From positions 1 to 40,123 of the forward strand of contig JAEZHY010000153.1 of assembly GCA_023416335.1 (NCBI GenBank): DNA of 40,123 nt. The letters are read 5' to 3'. Made by a program: the position numbers and the translations under genes. The notes under the pieces are model-generated. The model did not search any database. It was not told the origin of the DNA and worked only from the letters and a program-made list of their open reading frames with translations. The DNA comes from Pseudomonadota bacterium. GTDB lineage: Bacteria > Desulfobacterota > Syntrophobacteria > Syntrophobacterales > Syntrophobacteraceae. Of the stretch, positions 1 through 8,381 are shown in pieces (the stretch's first letter is position 1; every line of letters begins with the position of its first letter).

Positions 1-1854
1 GAGTACGGTAGTTGATGAACCGGAAGTATTGTTGGACAATCCTCCGAAAGAGATTCCGAATCCGGTCTGGTTGTTGGGATGGGTCTGGAACCAGTACTGG
101 AGTCCGTACGCGAATTCTTTCGTCAGCTGCACCTCGGCAATCATTACCTCGATCAGAACGGCTCGGGGCAGGATGTCGAGGGTCTCCAGCGTCTTCTTGA
201 TCTTTGAGTAGTCAATCGCATTGGCGCGAATGACAATCGCATTATTGACTTCGTCGGCAATTATCATGACCTCGCCCGAGAAGATGCTCGGGACCGTTTT
301 GCCTCCGGCTGCGCCCGCGCCCGCGCCGGCGCCGGGTCTGGCTGCTGCCGTACCCGCGCCTGTTCGAGCAGCGGTCCCGCTCGTCGTGCCGGTCCCGGTG
401 GTTCCGGTTCCGGTCGATCCCATGCCGGACGAGGAGGACCTGGACGAGTAACTGCTGCCGAAGAGCCCGCCGCCGCTCGAACTGCCGGTCCCGCCGAACC
501 CGGTTCCGCCAAAAGCGCTCCGGGTGCTCGTCCGGCCGGATGGGACTATCTGCTGTTCCTTACGCGAGACCCCTCCGGTCGAAAGACCGAAAACTGAATT
601 GAGGATATCCGATATATCTTTTGCCAGTCCGTTCTGGACGAAATAAACATAGATCTCCTCGGTGCTGCCCACTCCCTGTGCATCGAGGGCCTGTAGCCAC
701 TGTTTTGCAGATTTGAGAAGATCGGGGTTCTGGGCCATTACGAGCACGCCCCCGAAGCTCTGGAGCGGAATGAATGCCAGGCTGCTTTTGAGTGCGCTGT
801 CCTTGAAGCCCCCCAGTTTCCCCATGAGAGATTCCATCCCCTGGACTGCGTCCTGAGGCGCGATAGAACGGAGGGGGACGATTTCCATGCTGATTTCCTG
901 CAGGATATTTATGTCGATAGTCTTGAGCAGATTGATCAGCGAGCGTGCGTTATCGGTATCTTCAACGAAAATGAGGCTGTTCGTAAGGGGGTCGGCTATT
1001 ATTTTCTTTCCCGGTGAAAGGAACGGCGTCACCAGGGTCGATGCCTGTTTGGGGTCCATATACCGAAGTCGATAAATTACTATAATCGGCCGGGTGCCTT
1101 CTCCTTCGCCTTTCAACAGTGACGGAGTGGCTATCGGAAGTCCGCTGCCTCCCGTCTTCTGGGATGCCTGAATAGAAAAAAAGCCCTTTTTCGGTATTAC
1201 GCTCACACCATTCGATTCATACGCCCTAGTCACCATCTGCAGAAGCTCGCGGGAGTCGAAATCTCCCTCGATATACATGCTGATCCGTCCCTGCAGGGTC
1301 TGATCCATCACGTAGTTGACCTTCAGCTGATCTCCGAAAATCTGGCTTGTTACCTCGGCGATATCAGCCTTATCGAAGTTCAGGACTATTCGCTGCCGTT
1401 CTTTTTGTGGGGGCAGGGGAGCGCCTGTTGGAACTTCCTGCGAGGGTGGGGTCATTAGTCCGGTTTGAAGCGACCCGATCACGGGCGGAATCGGCGGCTT
1501 TTTTTTGCTCTCTTCCAGAGCTTTTGCCGCAGCAGATTTGGAATCGCCCAGTTCGATGCGCGTTGTGGTGGCGGATGACTGGTCCGATGCTGCCGGTTCC
1601 GGGGTGTTGCCGAAAATCATCGGGGAGTTCGCGTCCTGCGAACCGTACTGGGCCGATGCCTGTGAAGAACTCTGAGCGGTTGGAGCGGTCGAACTCGTCT
1701 GACTTTCCGATGTCGAGGGAAAAGGCCGCGGCGACTGACTCAACGGAACGGATTTTTGTCCGTCCGAGGGCCTCACCGGAACTCGCGGAGAAGACTGACA
1801 GGAAATAAGGAATATTGCCAGCAAAACAGTAACAACGGACTGGCATGTTCTCAT
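1..1854 (-). CDS. gspD: Type II secretion secretin GspD, N-terminal part (cut by window edge)
   Basis: This encodes the outer-membrane secretin of the type II secretion system. The reading frame is open from the ATG at 1854 to base 1, so 618 residues are visible and the C-terminal secretin barrel lies outside the window. The start has a strong AGGAGG-type ribosome-binding site. The N-terminus is a lipoprotein signal: a hydrophobic stretch ends in L-I-S-C with Cys19 as the lipidation site. Next comes an S/P/T-rich linker, then N-domain sequence including VNYVMDQTLQGRI and the repeated form IIADPLTNSLIF / IIADEVNNAIVI that is typical of secretin N1-N3 domains. A long Gly/Ser/Thr/Ala-rich low-complexity insertion (about 301-530) interrupts the last N domain. 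The visible part ends in the start of the secretin core (IEVMIAEVQLTKEFAYGLQ). It is the last gene of the gsp run and is separated from gspM by 359 bp, so it may have its own promoter. Confidence 0.93.
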   Translation of the reverse strand, partial: MRTCQSVVTVLLAIFLISCQSSPRVPVRPSDGQKSVPLSQSPRPFPSTSESQTSSTAPTAQSSSQASAQYGSQDANSPMIFGNTPEPAASDQSSATTTRIELGDSKSAAAKALEESKKKPPIPPVIGSLQTGLMTPPSQEVPTGAPLPPQKERQRIVLNFDKADIAEVTSQIFGDQLKVNYVMDQTLQGRISMYIEGDFDSRELLQMVTRAYESNGVSVIPKKGFFSIQASQKTGGSGLPIATPSLLKGEGEGTRPIIVIYRLRYMDPKQASTLVTPFLSPGKKIIADPLTNSLIFVEDTDNARSLINLLKTIDINILQEISMEIVPLRSIAPQDAVQGMESLMGKLGGFKDSALKSSLAFIPLQSFGGVLVMAQNPDLLKSAKQWLQALDAQGVGSTEEIYVYFVQNGLAKDISDILNSVFGLSTGGVSRKEQQIVPSGRTSTRSAFGGTGFGGTGSSSGGGLFGSSYSSRSSSSGMGSTGTGTTGTGTTSGTAARTGAGTAAARPGAGAGAGAAGGKTVPSIFSGEVMIIADEVNNAIVIRANAIDYSKIKKTLETLDILPRAVLIEVMIAEVQLTKEFAYGLQYWFQTHPNNQTGFGISFGGLSNNTSGSSTTVL

Positions 1855-2213
1855 TAAAGGACCCCTCCTAATTACGTGAGAACTATTGCTTCCGTAAGCG
1901 CATACAGGCTCGATTGCAGCCGGCATGCCACGGCATTTTATGATGCGGAATCTCAGGAAAATAACATAATGAGGCGGCTCGCGCTTCACACCGGACGCCC
2001 TGGGATCCCTGCGGCTCCACGGGCCGTATTCGATCCCGGTATGGAGCAGCAGAACCGCTTCCTACAGGGTTCCAGAGGGCATGACTCTCTCCGGGTTTCG
2101 GGACATTAGTATAAAGGACCTCACAAATCAAATAAATCCGGGTCGAAAGGGGTATACTCCATGATTCATGGTTCCCTATATAAGACACGGCAGGGAGGAA
2201 ATGAAGGCGCACA
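1855..2213. other. Intergenic gap gspM-gspD; no gene recognised
   Basis: This 359-bp gap holds no convincing gene. Short open frames on both strands have no ribosome-binding site, no recognisable motif and odd composition. On the minus strand a TATACT (2108-2113) matches the -10 consensus in five of six bases, but the best -35 at 17 bp spacing (TTTATT) is weak, so a gspD promoter here is only possible. This is a position where gspC or gspN might be expected, and neither is seen. Confidence 0.5.
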
Positions 2214-2804
2214 TTAAGATTTTTCTCCCTTTTCCATAAGAGCGGCCAGGATAACGTTTACCACCAGGTCAGGCCCTTTGTTACGCTGGATCTTTTGGAT
2301 ATTGATCTCCTGAACGAGTATGGCGAATTCGGTATTCTTTACACGGGCCAGGAAATACTGCAATCCGTCAACCGTCGTCATGAGGTTGAAACGAAGGTGA
2401 ACCTCCTGATAAAGGCCATATTCCTTGCTGGCAAGCACCTGGTAGGTCTTGATGTCGAGCTTCTGGCCGCCGCCGCCGCCCTTTGAGGAAAGCAGGTCTC
2501 CAAGTGAGGCTGCGAGCTGGTAGGGATCCGTTCCGCGAAACAATCTCTTGTGCATTTCCTTGAGTTCATCTTCCTGTTTCACCAGGTTTTCGCGGATCCC
2601 CTGAGCCTGTTCGAGTTTCTGCTCGTATTTGCGAATAAGGTCCTGCTGCTGCTTTACCTTGGCCTCGAGCAGATCTTTCTGGCCGATTACGGGCTCGACC
2701 CAGAGGAAATTTCCGACAACTAATGCAGCAACGACCAGGACCGAGGCAATGATCGAGGACCTGTGTTTCTTCAGGTCGGCAAAGGTCGGTTTTTGCATTT
2801 TCAT
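2214..2804 (-). CDS. gspM: GspM/PilO-like inner-membrane T2SS protein
   Basis: This is a 196-residue bitopic membrane protein of the secretion inner-membrane platform. It has a short cytoplasmic N-terminus, one membrane helix at about residues 17-37 (SIIASVLVVAALVVGNFLWV), a charged coiled coil at about 40-90, a GGGGG stretch near residue 108, and a C-terminal ferredoxin-like domain. That is the architecture of GspM and PilO, which pair with GspL and PilN. The ATG overlaps the gspL stop as ATGA, so the two are translationally coupled. Identification rests on architecture and position; primary sequence in this family is poorly conserved. Confidence 0.8.
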   Translation of the reverse strand: MKMQKPTFADLKKHRSSIIASVLVVAALVVGNFLWVEPVIGQKDLLEAKVKQQQDLIRKYEQKLEQAQGIRENLVKQEDELKEMHKRLFRGTDPYQLAASLGDLLSSKGGGGGQKLDIKTYQVLASKEYGLYQEVHLRFNLMTTVDGLQYFLARVKNTEFAILVQEINIQKIQRNKGPDLVVNVILAALMEKGEKS

Positions 2805-4357
2805 TGTGCCTCCTCCTGGCTCTGCAAATCGTCTGAATAGACTTCTTCCTCTGCGGGCTGCTCATCGCCGCTGTTGACTTCAGGTGCCGCGCGCACGGGT
2901 GCCTGAGATGCATTTATGCTCGCGGGAATTGCAGCAGGAGTCGCGGCGTCCTCGACCGTTTCGGCCGGGAGGGCCTCGAAACCCTTATGAAGCTTTTCGA
3001 TATCCAGATTGAGCTGGACGTTGAAGCGCTCCTGGTCCGACGAAGGATTTCGCGTAACCGGGGAAGCAAATTTCACGTCGCTGAGTCCCTCGGTTTTCGA
3101 AAGTTCGGACAGGTACTTTATAGCCGATTTGCTTTCCCCTCGGATGATCAGCTGGCTCTTGCGCAACGAGAGATAGTTGAGCCATGTATCATCCGGTGTG
3201 ATTTGCGTCAGGAAGGTCAGAAGCTCAAGAAGGGGATAACCTTCCCGGTTGAACTCGGAGAGTGTCTTCTGATCTTCACGGAATTTGGAAATTCGCGTCT
3301 GAAGTTCCTCTATGGGCTTCCACTTGGTTTCCAGCTGGTTAACCTGGATCCTCAGCCGCTTGTTCGTCTGTGTCAGCTGTTCGACCGACCGGACCTGGTA
3401 CAGCCCGTAGGCCGCAAAAACCAGCACAAGGAACAGCAGGGGCCAGATAACGCGGGGCACCTCCCAGGGTTTCAGCAGGAGTTCCGTATCGAAAGTAAAG
3501 ATCGTCTCCTGCCCGAGCAGATGCCGGACCCAGTTGGAAACGAAGCTCTCCTCGAGCTTATGGACCTGAATGGGAAATCCCTCCGTCACCCAGTCTTTCC
3601 CATAGTCCTCCGCCTCGCCGCATTCCTCGTCCAGGCAGAGAAGGTGAATATGGGGTTCTATTTCGCACAGGCTGTCCCCGTTGCTGATGCAGCGCAGGTT
3701 CTCCCGGAACAGCCTGAGGCTGTGAAGGGATTTGCCGATCACCAGGGTATCCATGAAAGAGCCCTTGTAGAAACGATGGACTTCCAGGTGGGCGTCGTCC
3801 AGGGACCGTGCGATGAGTTCGAGGGAATCCCCTTCCTCGGCCGTAGTCAGAGAAGGCAGAAATGAGCCGTAAAGGAGGGAACTGGGCATCACCGTAAAGG
3901 TGTGGAAGAGCGAGCCGTTCAGCGCCTGGTGGAGCTTGTCGTAGATCTCGCGCTGAATGGAGAAAATCGGGACCGAAACATACTGGTTTATCGGAAGCGA
4001 CGGGCCGAAAAAGTGAATCGTCCTGTCTTCTTCGTGGAAGATGTTTTCCTGCCAGTCGAAGTTGACTGCCTCGTCAAGCTGGTCTTTCAGGGAAACGGGG
4101 TAATGTTCCCGGTGTACCGAGTAGAAGTTGCTCGGGAGTATAAGCAGCAGGGCGCTTCCCTTCCTGCTCTTCGGTCGAAGGTTCAGATACTGCAGGTGAT
4201 CCAGGGCGGATTCCCCTGCGGGCACCGGGTATTGTTCGGCCGCCTCGAGTTCCCAAGACCGCCATCGCCGGTGGGCGCGCAACACTTCGATTCGGCGATT
4301 TTCCACGTAGACTGCATAGAGATTGGTTGGTCTGTACTTCATGATGCCTTTCAGCAT
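2801..4357 (-). CDS. gspL: GspL-like T2SS platform protein (PilM+PilN-like fusion)
   Basis: This 518-residue protein recruits the secretion ATPase to the membrane in type II systems. The N-terminal ~330 residues form an actin-like cytoplasmic domain (PilM/GspL type). A membrane helix follows at about residues 328-348 (VIWPLLFLVLVFAAYGLYQV), then a coiled coil, then a PilN-like periplasmic domain containing LLELLTFLTQITPDDTWLNY. The last ~70 residues are Ala/Pro/Glu-rich and probably disordered. I chose the ATG at 4357, which has GGAG and AAGGG upstream and lies 20 bp after gspK; the frame stays open further upstream but would run into gspK. It overlaps gspM by 4 bp. Confidence 0.85.
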   Translation of the reverse strand: MLKGIMKYRPTNLYAVYVENRRIEVLRAHRRWRSWELEAAEQYPVPAGESALDHLQYLNLRPKSRKGSALLLILPSNFYSVHREHYPVSLKDQLDEAVNFDWQENIFHEEDRTIHFFGPSLPINQYVSVPIFSIQREIYDKLHQALNGSLFHTFTVMPSSLLYGSFLPSLTTAEEGDSLELIARSLDDAHLEVHRFYKGSFMDTLVIGKSLHSLRLFRENLRCISNGDSLCEIEPHIHLLCLDEECGEAEDYGKDWVTEGFPIQVHKLEESFVSNWVRHLLGQETIFTFDTELLLKPWEVPRVIWPLLFLVLVFAAYGLYQVRSVEQLTQTNKRLRIQVNQLETKWKPIEELQTRISKFREDQKTLSEFNREGYPLLELLTFLTQITPDDTWLNYLSLRKSQLIIRGESKSAIKYLSELSKTEGLSDVKFASPVTRNPSSDQERFNVQLNLDIEKLHKGFEALPAETVEDAATPAAIPASINASQAPVRAAPEVNSGDEQPAEEEVYSDDLQSQEEAQ

Positions 4358-4377
4358 TGCTTTCCCTTCTCCGACCG

Positions 4378-5304
4378 CTACAGGACTTTCCTGCTCAATA
4401 TTTTGTATTGGTTGTGGCCATCGGGGCTGAAGCGAACGGTTAACCAGATTCCGACTGTTGGAGGGCCGTTTGCGCTTTTCCCGAAGGAAAGAATGCGATA
4501 TGTGCCGCCCGTTTTCCAAAAGACGGGGACGGTTTCGGTATCCTGTTCCTCATCGAAATCACGAGGTAAATTGGAATTATTACCATATATCGTTAACATG
4601 CTGAAAAGGGAATACTTACCGGGAAGCAAAAAATCCTGATAGCCTTCGGGAAGGTCCTTCGGCCGCCTGTCGTCTCCATACCCAAAAAAGAGTTGCTGGG
4701 TCACTCCCGGCACGAGCAACAACTGGTCCAGGCTTGTGAGAGGGCCGTTAAAAGGGATGTAGTTGCGCCCGGACCGCTTATAGTCGTCTTTTTCCATTCC
4801 GTGAAGGCGCGGCGAATCGTCACGATCGATAAAGTCGAGAATACGGTCTGCAATCTGCTCGCAGATCACTTCCTCCGGGATGGTCTTTTCCAACATGCGC
4901 TTGAGTTGGACTTGCCCGGTCCTGTTTACATTGACCTTTGTATCTTCGGGCTCGATAATCACAAGGGCGCTGCCCGTCTCATACTGAACTACGCGAGGTT
5001 TTCCGTCGGGCTGCCAGTTCTGGTCCAGCGGAGAGTCCAGCCGCATCGGCGGTTGCTGCCCGATTCGGGCAAGAGCTTCGTAGCAGCCTCCAATTGCAAG
5101 ATGGAGAGCCTGCGACCTCCGGATCGTGTGGATTGTGTCTTCGCCTTGAAGACGGGTTTCCGCGCTGATCTGGAAAGCAAACCACATGATGAGGGCACAA
5201 ATCCACAAAACCGCAATGAGCACGACGCCCTTCTGGCAGGAGAGCGGCCGTGAAGCGAGGAGGCGCAGGCGGCCTGCGATAGTGAGGAGCGCCGGGCGGC
5301 TCAT
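4378..5304 (-). CDS. gspK: Minor pseudopilin GspK
   Basis: This 308-residue protein is the large minor pseudopilin that caps the pseudopilus tip. After a basic leader, the prepilin peptidase site is QKG|VVLIAVLWICALIMWFAF. As usual for GspK, the glutamate at position +5 of other pseudopilins is absent. The globular part has the GspK helix-hairpin-helix-like segments (DRILDFIDRDDSPR, LTSLDQLLLVPGV). The start at 5304 overlaps the gspJ stop as ATGA, and the length from this start fits the family. A start further upstream would run deep into gspJ. Confidence 0.9.
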   Translation of the reverse strand: MSRPALLTIAGRLRLLASRPLSCQKGVVLIAVLWICALIMWFAFQISAETRLQGEDTIHTIRRSQALHLAIGGCYEALARIGQQPPMRLDSPLDQNWQPDGKPRVVQYETGSALVIIEPEDTKVNVNRTGQVQLKRMLEKTIPEEVICEQIADRILDFIDRDDSPRLHGMEKDDYKRSGRNYIPFNGPLTSLDQLLLVPGVTQQLFFGYGDDRRPKDLPEGYQDFLLPGKYSLFSMLTIYGNNSNLPRDFDEEQDTETVPVFWKTGGTYRILSFGKSANGPPTVGIWLTVRFSPDGHNQYKILSRKVL

Positions 5305-6008
5305 TCCAGAAATACCCCTCCTCCCGTCTGGAGCGCGGGGGCTTGAGACTTGTCGATTTCGATCGTGAACGGACAATTGAGCATCAAGGTCTGCGAATAG
5401 GATTTTGAGTCCTGTCCGTTCCATGTCAACAGGATCTCGATCGGTATCTCGTTTGTTTTATTCCAGCCTTCCGAGAATTCTTTTGCATCTTTTCCGGCGT
5501 AAGCCAGCGAGAACCCGCCCAGATCGACCGTGAAAGAGCGCACGTTTTCGTCGCGGGAAGCTTTCGGCTGGGCAAAATCCAGGATCAGCTTCGAATGATA
5601 CGGATCAAGAGGCCTTTCGGCGTAGAAGAGGGTTTTCGAACCGGCATCATACGAATAACGGACGACCACGGGAATTCCCTGCGAAATCGCCTTGACGGAA
5701 TGGGAGGTCGCGAAAACGACGGATGTGGAGTTCCCGGAAAATAGAGGGCGCATCCCGTCCTCGAACTTGATCGGAGTAGGATCGACTTCGGCCAGCTGTT
5801 TCTTCAGCAGATCGACCAGCAATATAGTCTGGTCCGGTCTGCGGTTCTGGCTGCTTTCCCATGCCCTGAGCGAAAATGAGAGGCAAGCGGACAGAATGCC
5901 GATCACGATCGCGGAGATAGCCGTCGCCAGGATCAACTCTATCAGAGTGAATCCGGATTCCGCATTCTGTGAACGGGATTTGTCACGCGTCCGCATGGAA
6001 AAATTCAT
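5301..6008 (-). CDS. gspJ: Minor pseudopilin GspJ
   Basis: This is a 235-residue type II secretion minor pseudopilin. The class III leader ends at ESG|FTLIELILATAISAIVIG with the +5 glutamate present, and a single hydrophobic helix of about 25 residues follows. The globular C-terminal domain carries the pattern FSLAYAGKDAKEFSEGWN...IPIEILLTW, typical of GspJ. It lies 22 bp downstream of gspI and overlaps gspK by 4 bp. GspI, GspJ and GspK normally form the tip complex. Confidence 0.88.
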   Translation of the reverse strand: MNFSMRTRDKSRSQNAESGFTLIELILATAISAIVIGILSACLSFSLRAWESSQNRRPDQTILLVDLLKKQLAEVDPTPIKFEDGMRPLFSGNSTSVVFATSHSVKAISQGIPVVVRYSYDAGSKTLFYAERPLDPYHSKLILDFAQPKASRDENVRSFTVDLGGFSLAYAGKDAKEFSEGWNKTNEIPIEILLTWNGQDSKSYSQTLMLNCPFTIEIDKSQAPALQTGGGVFLE

Positions 6009-6030
6009 ATCCTGTCCATTTCCGGGATAG

Positions 6031-6441
6031 CTATGTTTTGTCTGGAACGATGAGACTGAATTCCAGGCGCCCGGTTCTATAACTGAGCATTACCCGATAG
6101 AGGCCGCCGGATTGCGTCCCGGCGGTCTTTTCGCCGAGTTCGACCGGAGCGAGCGAAACGGCCACAATCGGATTTCCCGGCAGTTCCGTCAGGCTGATGC
6201 TTCCGTCGGCCGCTCTCTGCGGATCCGCAAAAATCATCTGCGCGGCGGATTCCAGTATGGGCTGGATCTCGCTTTTTTCTCGTATCTGAAAAGAGTGGCG
6301 CAGGGAGACGGAAATAAGCCCCATCACTCCGCCCACGATTATCGTGCCGATGATCAGGCCAACGAGCATTTCCAGGAGCGTAAATCCGGGTTGGGACCCG
6401 ATCGCCCTGCGTGCTCTTATTTTTCTGAGAAGATTAGCCAT
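6031..6441 (-). CDS. gspI: Minor pseudopilin GspI-like
   Basis: This is a 136-residue prepilin-like protein with leader cleavage at QPG|FTLLEMLVGLIIGTIIVGG and the +5 glutamate present. Size, position between gspH and gspJ, and the short C-terminal domain point to GspI, although the globular part is not distinctive. I chose the ATG at 6441 because AGGTGA sits just upstream and matches the anti-SD; a GTG at 6447 would add two residues. The 277 bp upstream are filled with dispersed repeats, which is unusual inside such an operon. Confidence 0.78.
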   Translation of the reverse strand: MANLLRKIRARRAIGSQPGFTLLEMLVGLIIGTIIVGGVMGLISVSLRHSFQIREKSEIQPILESAAQMIFADPQRAADGSISLTELPGNPIVAVSLAPVELGEKTAGTQSGGLYRVMLSYRTGRLEFSLIVPDKT

Positions 6442-6469
6442 TCTCACCTGGTCGTTTTTTCCTCAAGAG

Positions 6470-6718
6470 TACCGGGACCCGGGTAGGCACCCGCCTCTTG
6501 CGCTCCGCGTCCGGATTCAAGAATCCGGGCAACCCAACCTCTTGTTCAATTGGCTGGTCGGTGGGCACGATAACCCCGTACCCACCCTACGCCGCTCGCC
6601 GTTCACTTATTTACAGCCTATTCGCTGGTTCCCAAGCTCCGGCTTGGGAACCCCGGCAGTAAAGCCAACCCGTGAATTTGTCAGTTCACTGCTCACCGTC
6701 CACTGTTCACTGCCTCTA
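6470..6718. repeat. Mosaic of dispersed repeats between gspH and gspI
   Basis: The gap holds four repeat modules that recur elsewhere in the window. A 41-bp segment at 6494-6534 matches 28383-28423 at about 37 of 41 positions. A GGTGGGCAC-type REP-like unit lies at 6560-6591. A GGTTCCCAAGC hairpin with TCCG loop lies at 6627-6652. A CAGTTCACTGCTCACC direct-repeat segment lies at 6682-6712 and abuts the gspH stop codon. No gene is present. Confidence 0.8.
6627..6652. repeat. Dispersed hairpin repeat, family A (TCCG loop)
   Basis: This is a perfect 11-bp stem, GGTTCCCAAGC with its complement, closing a TCCG loop. Compared with the copy at 37438-37463 the pair closing the loop is C-G instead of G-C, a compensatory change that supports selection on, or formation of, the hairpin. 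Confidence 0.85.
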
Positions 6719-7186
6719 TCACTGCTGCAACCGCGCCAGTCCCACCGTCCCGAAAAGCGGATGGATCGTGACGCGGTAGGTTCGCTGATGGTCGAACGTA
6801 ACATCGACGTCGTCGCCCACGAGACTGCCGTCCGGATAAAAAATGATCAGAAAATCGCCCGTCTCCGGGTCCTTTTCAAGGTGGTCCGAAAACACTTCCA
6901 CATTCAGGGGAATGGGTTTCTGGGGAGGATTCGCGAAATCGTATACCCGCTCCGCCCCGTTTATCCTGAATGCGACCGGGTGACCGGAATTCATCGCGGA
7001 CAGGCGCGCCCTCTTGAGTGTTTCCGAAAATTCCTGGAGGAAGTCGCTGTCTTCGATTCTCTTCCAGCTTGCGCCCACCCTGGGTATGGTGACGGCAATA
7101 GTGATCGAGATGATCAGCAGGACCGCGACCAGTTCGATGAGCGTAAATCCGGCATTCCAGCCGTTATGCCTAGAATTTGATGTCAT
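6719..7186 (-). CDS. gspH: Minor pseudopilin GspH
   Basis: This 155-residue pseudopilin has the leader NAG|FTLIELVAVLLIISITIAV with the +5 glutamate and a GspH-type continuation: IPRVGASWKR, then FSETLKRARLSAMNSGHPVAFRI, matching the GspH/FimT segment. The C-terminal part is rich in beta-strands and ends in the VTIHPLFGTVGLARL motif common to GspH. It overlaps the 3' end of gspF by 17 bp. It is not GspG: the calcium-binding G-type domain and its typical sequence after the helix are absent. Confidence 0.88.
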   Translation of the reverse strand: MTSNSRHNGWNAGFTLIELVAVLLIISITIAVTIPRVGASWKRIEDSDFLQEFSETLKRARLSAMNSGHPVAFRINGAERVYDFANPPQKPIPLNVEVFSDHLEKDPETGDFLIIFYPDGSLVGDDVDVTFDHQRTYRVTIHPLFGTVGLARLQQ

Positions 7187-8357
7187 TGATTCCGAATATC
7201 GCAGTAAACATGCTCATGACCATCAGGGCGATTATTCCACCCGTCAGGATGATCACCGCAGGTTCCATAAGGGTCATGATTCTTTGGAGCGTTCGCTGCA
7301 ATTCTTTTTCGAAGTAATCCGAAAGGGCGAGCAGGCCCGCTCCGATGTTTCCCTGTTCCTCCGATATTCGCAGCATCGTTCCCAAACGTGCGGGAAACGA
7401 TTCGTTGCCGCGGAAATAGTTGCTCATCGACCGCCCCACCTTTATCTCCTGGTGAAGGGGGGCCAGGGACTCCCGCAGGACCACGTTCATGATGAGTTCC
7501 TGCCCGAGCGTGAGTGCGCGAAGCAGAGGGACCCCGGCTTCCAGCATCGTCCCCATCATCCGGCAGAACCGTGTAAGCTCGCTGTGCAGAATGATGAAGC
7601 GCGAAAATGGAAACCAGAAGAGCAACTTGTCGAGGGATTTCCTTATCTGGGGCTGACGGAGCACGTATTTCCCGCCCCAGAAGACCACGGCAAGCAGAAG
7701 GGGGAATACCCATCCGTAGTCCTTCAGCCAGACACCGATATTGAGCATGATCTGGGTGACGAAAGGCACCTTCTGATTGAGGTCATGGAAAATTTGGGCG
7801 AATTTCGGAATGACGTAGACGAGTAGAATCACCATTGAAACGGTGCTCGTTCCCAGCAAAATGACCGGATAGATCATCGAAGAGATCAGGGTCTGCCGGA
7901 AAGCGCGTCTTTGTTCCATGTACTGGGCCAGGCGTTTCAGGATCGGCCCGAGCGTCGCGCTGGCTTCACCTGCCCGCACCATGTGGTCGGAAAGCGCTCC
8001 GAAGACGTCCCGATACTGTCCCAGGGCGTTGGAGAGGTCGTGGCCGCCCTGCACGCTTTCGAGCAGGTCTTTGACTATGCGCTGAAAACCCTTATGGGTC
8101 TGGTTGCTGCTGATGAGCCCCAGCGCCCGATCGACCGGAAGGCCTGCGAGAAGCAGATCGGACAGGTCGTAGAAGAAGCGGATGATATGTTCTTCCGGAA
8201 TCCGCCGCCTCTTCTGGCTCTTTACCGCTTTGATCTTTACGGGAAAGAGCCTGCTCGACTTCAGTTTTCTGGCGGCATCCACTTCGGACAGGGCTTCCAG
8301 GACCCCCTTGTGTATGTCTCCGCCTGCATCGCGTGCCTGGTATTGGAAATAGCTCAT
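7170..8357 (-). CDS. gspF: T2SS inner-membrane platform protein GspF
   Basis: This 395-residue polytopic protein forms the centre of the inner-membrane platform above the ATPase. It has two homologous T2SSF domains (about 60-185 and 265-385) and three hydrophobic segments at about 163-190, 210-230 and 365-388. Characteristic stretches are DLSDLLLAGLPVDRAL, FCRMMGTMLEAGVPLLRAL and LMEPAVIILTGGIIALMVMSMF. Its length is typical. It begins 24 bp after gspE and overlaps gspH at its end. Confidence 0.96.
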   Translation of the reverse strand: MSYFQYQARDAGGDIHKGVLEALSEVDAARKLKSSRLFPVKIKAVKSQKRRRIPEEHIIRFFYDLSDLLLAGLPVDRALGLISSNQTHKGFQRIVKDLLESVQGGHDLSNALGQYRDVFGALSDHMVRAGEASATLGPILKRLAQYMEQRRAFRQTLISSMIYPVILLGTSTVSMVILLVYVIPKFAQIFHDLNQKVPFVTQIMLNIGVWLKDYGWVFPLLLAVVFWGGKYVLRQPQIRKSLDKLLFWFPFSRFIILHSELTRFCRMMGTMLEAGVPLLRALTLGQELIMNVVLRESLAPLHQEIKVGRSMSNYFRGNESFPARLGTMLRISEEQGNIGAGLLALSDYFEKELQRTLQRIMTLMEPAVIILTGGIIALMVMSMFTAIFGINDIKF

Positions 8358-8381
8358 AATTCGGACTTTTCAGCTCAAATG

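Noticed and set aside
1883..2212. A 109-residue minus-strand frame in the gspM-gspD gap as a possible gspC
   Set aside because: It has no membrane helix, no PDZ or HR domain sequence and no convincing ribosome-binding site.
2987..4639. Two long plus-strand open frames (292 and 245 residues)
   Set aside because: Both are antisense to gspL and gspK and lack ribosome-binding sites and recognisable motifs.
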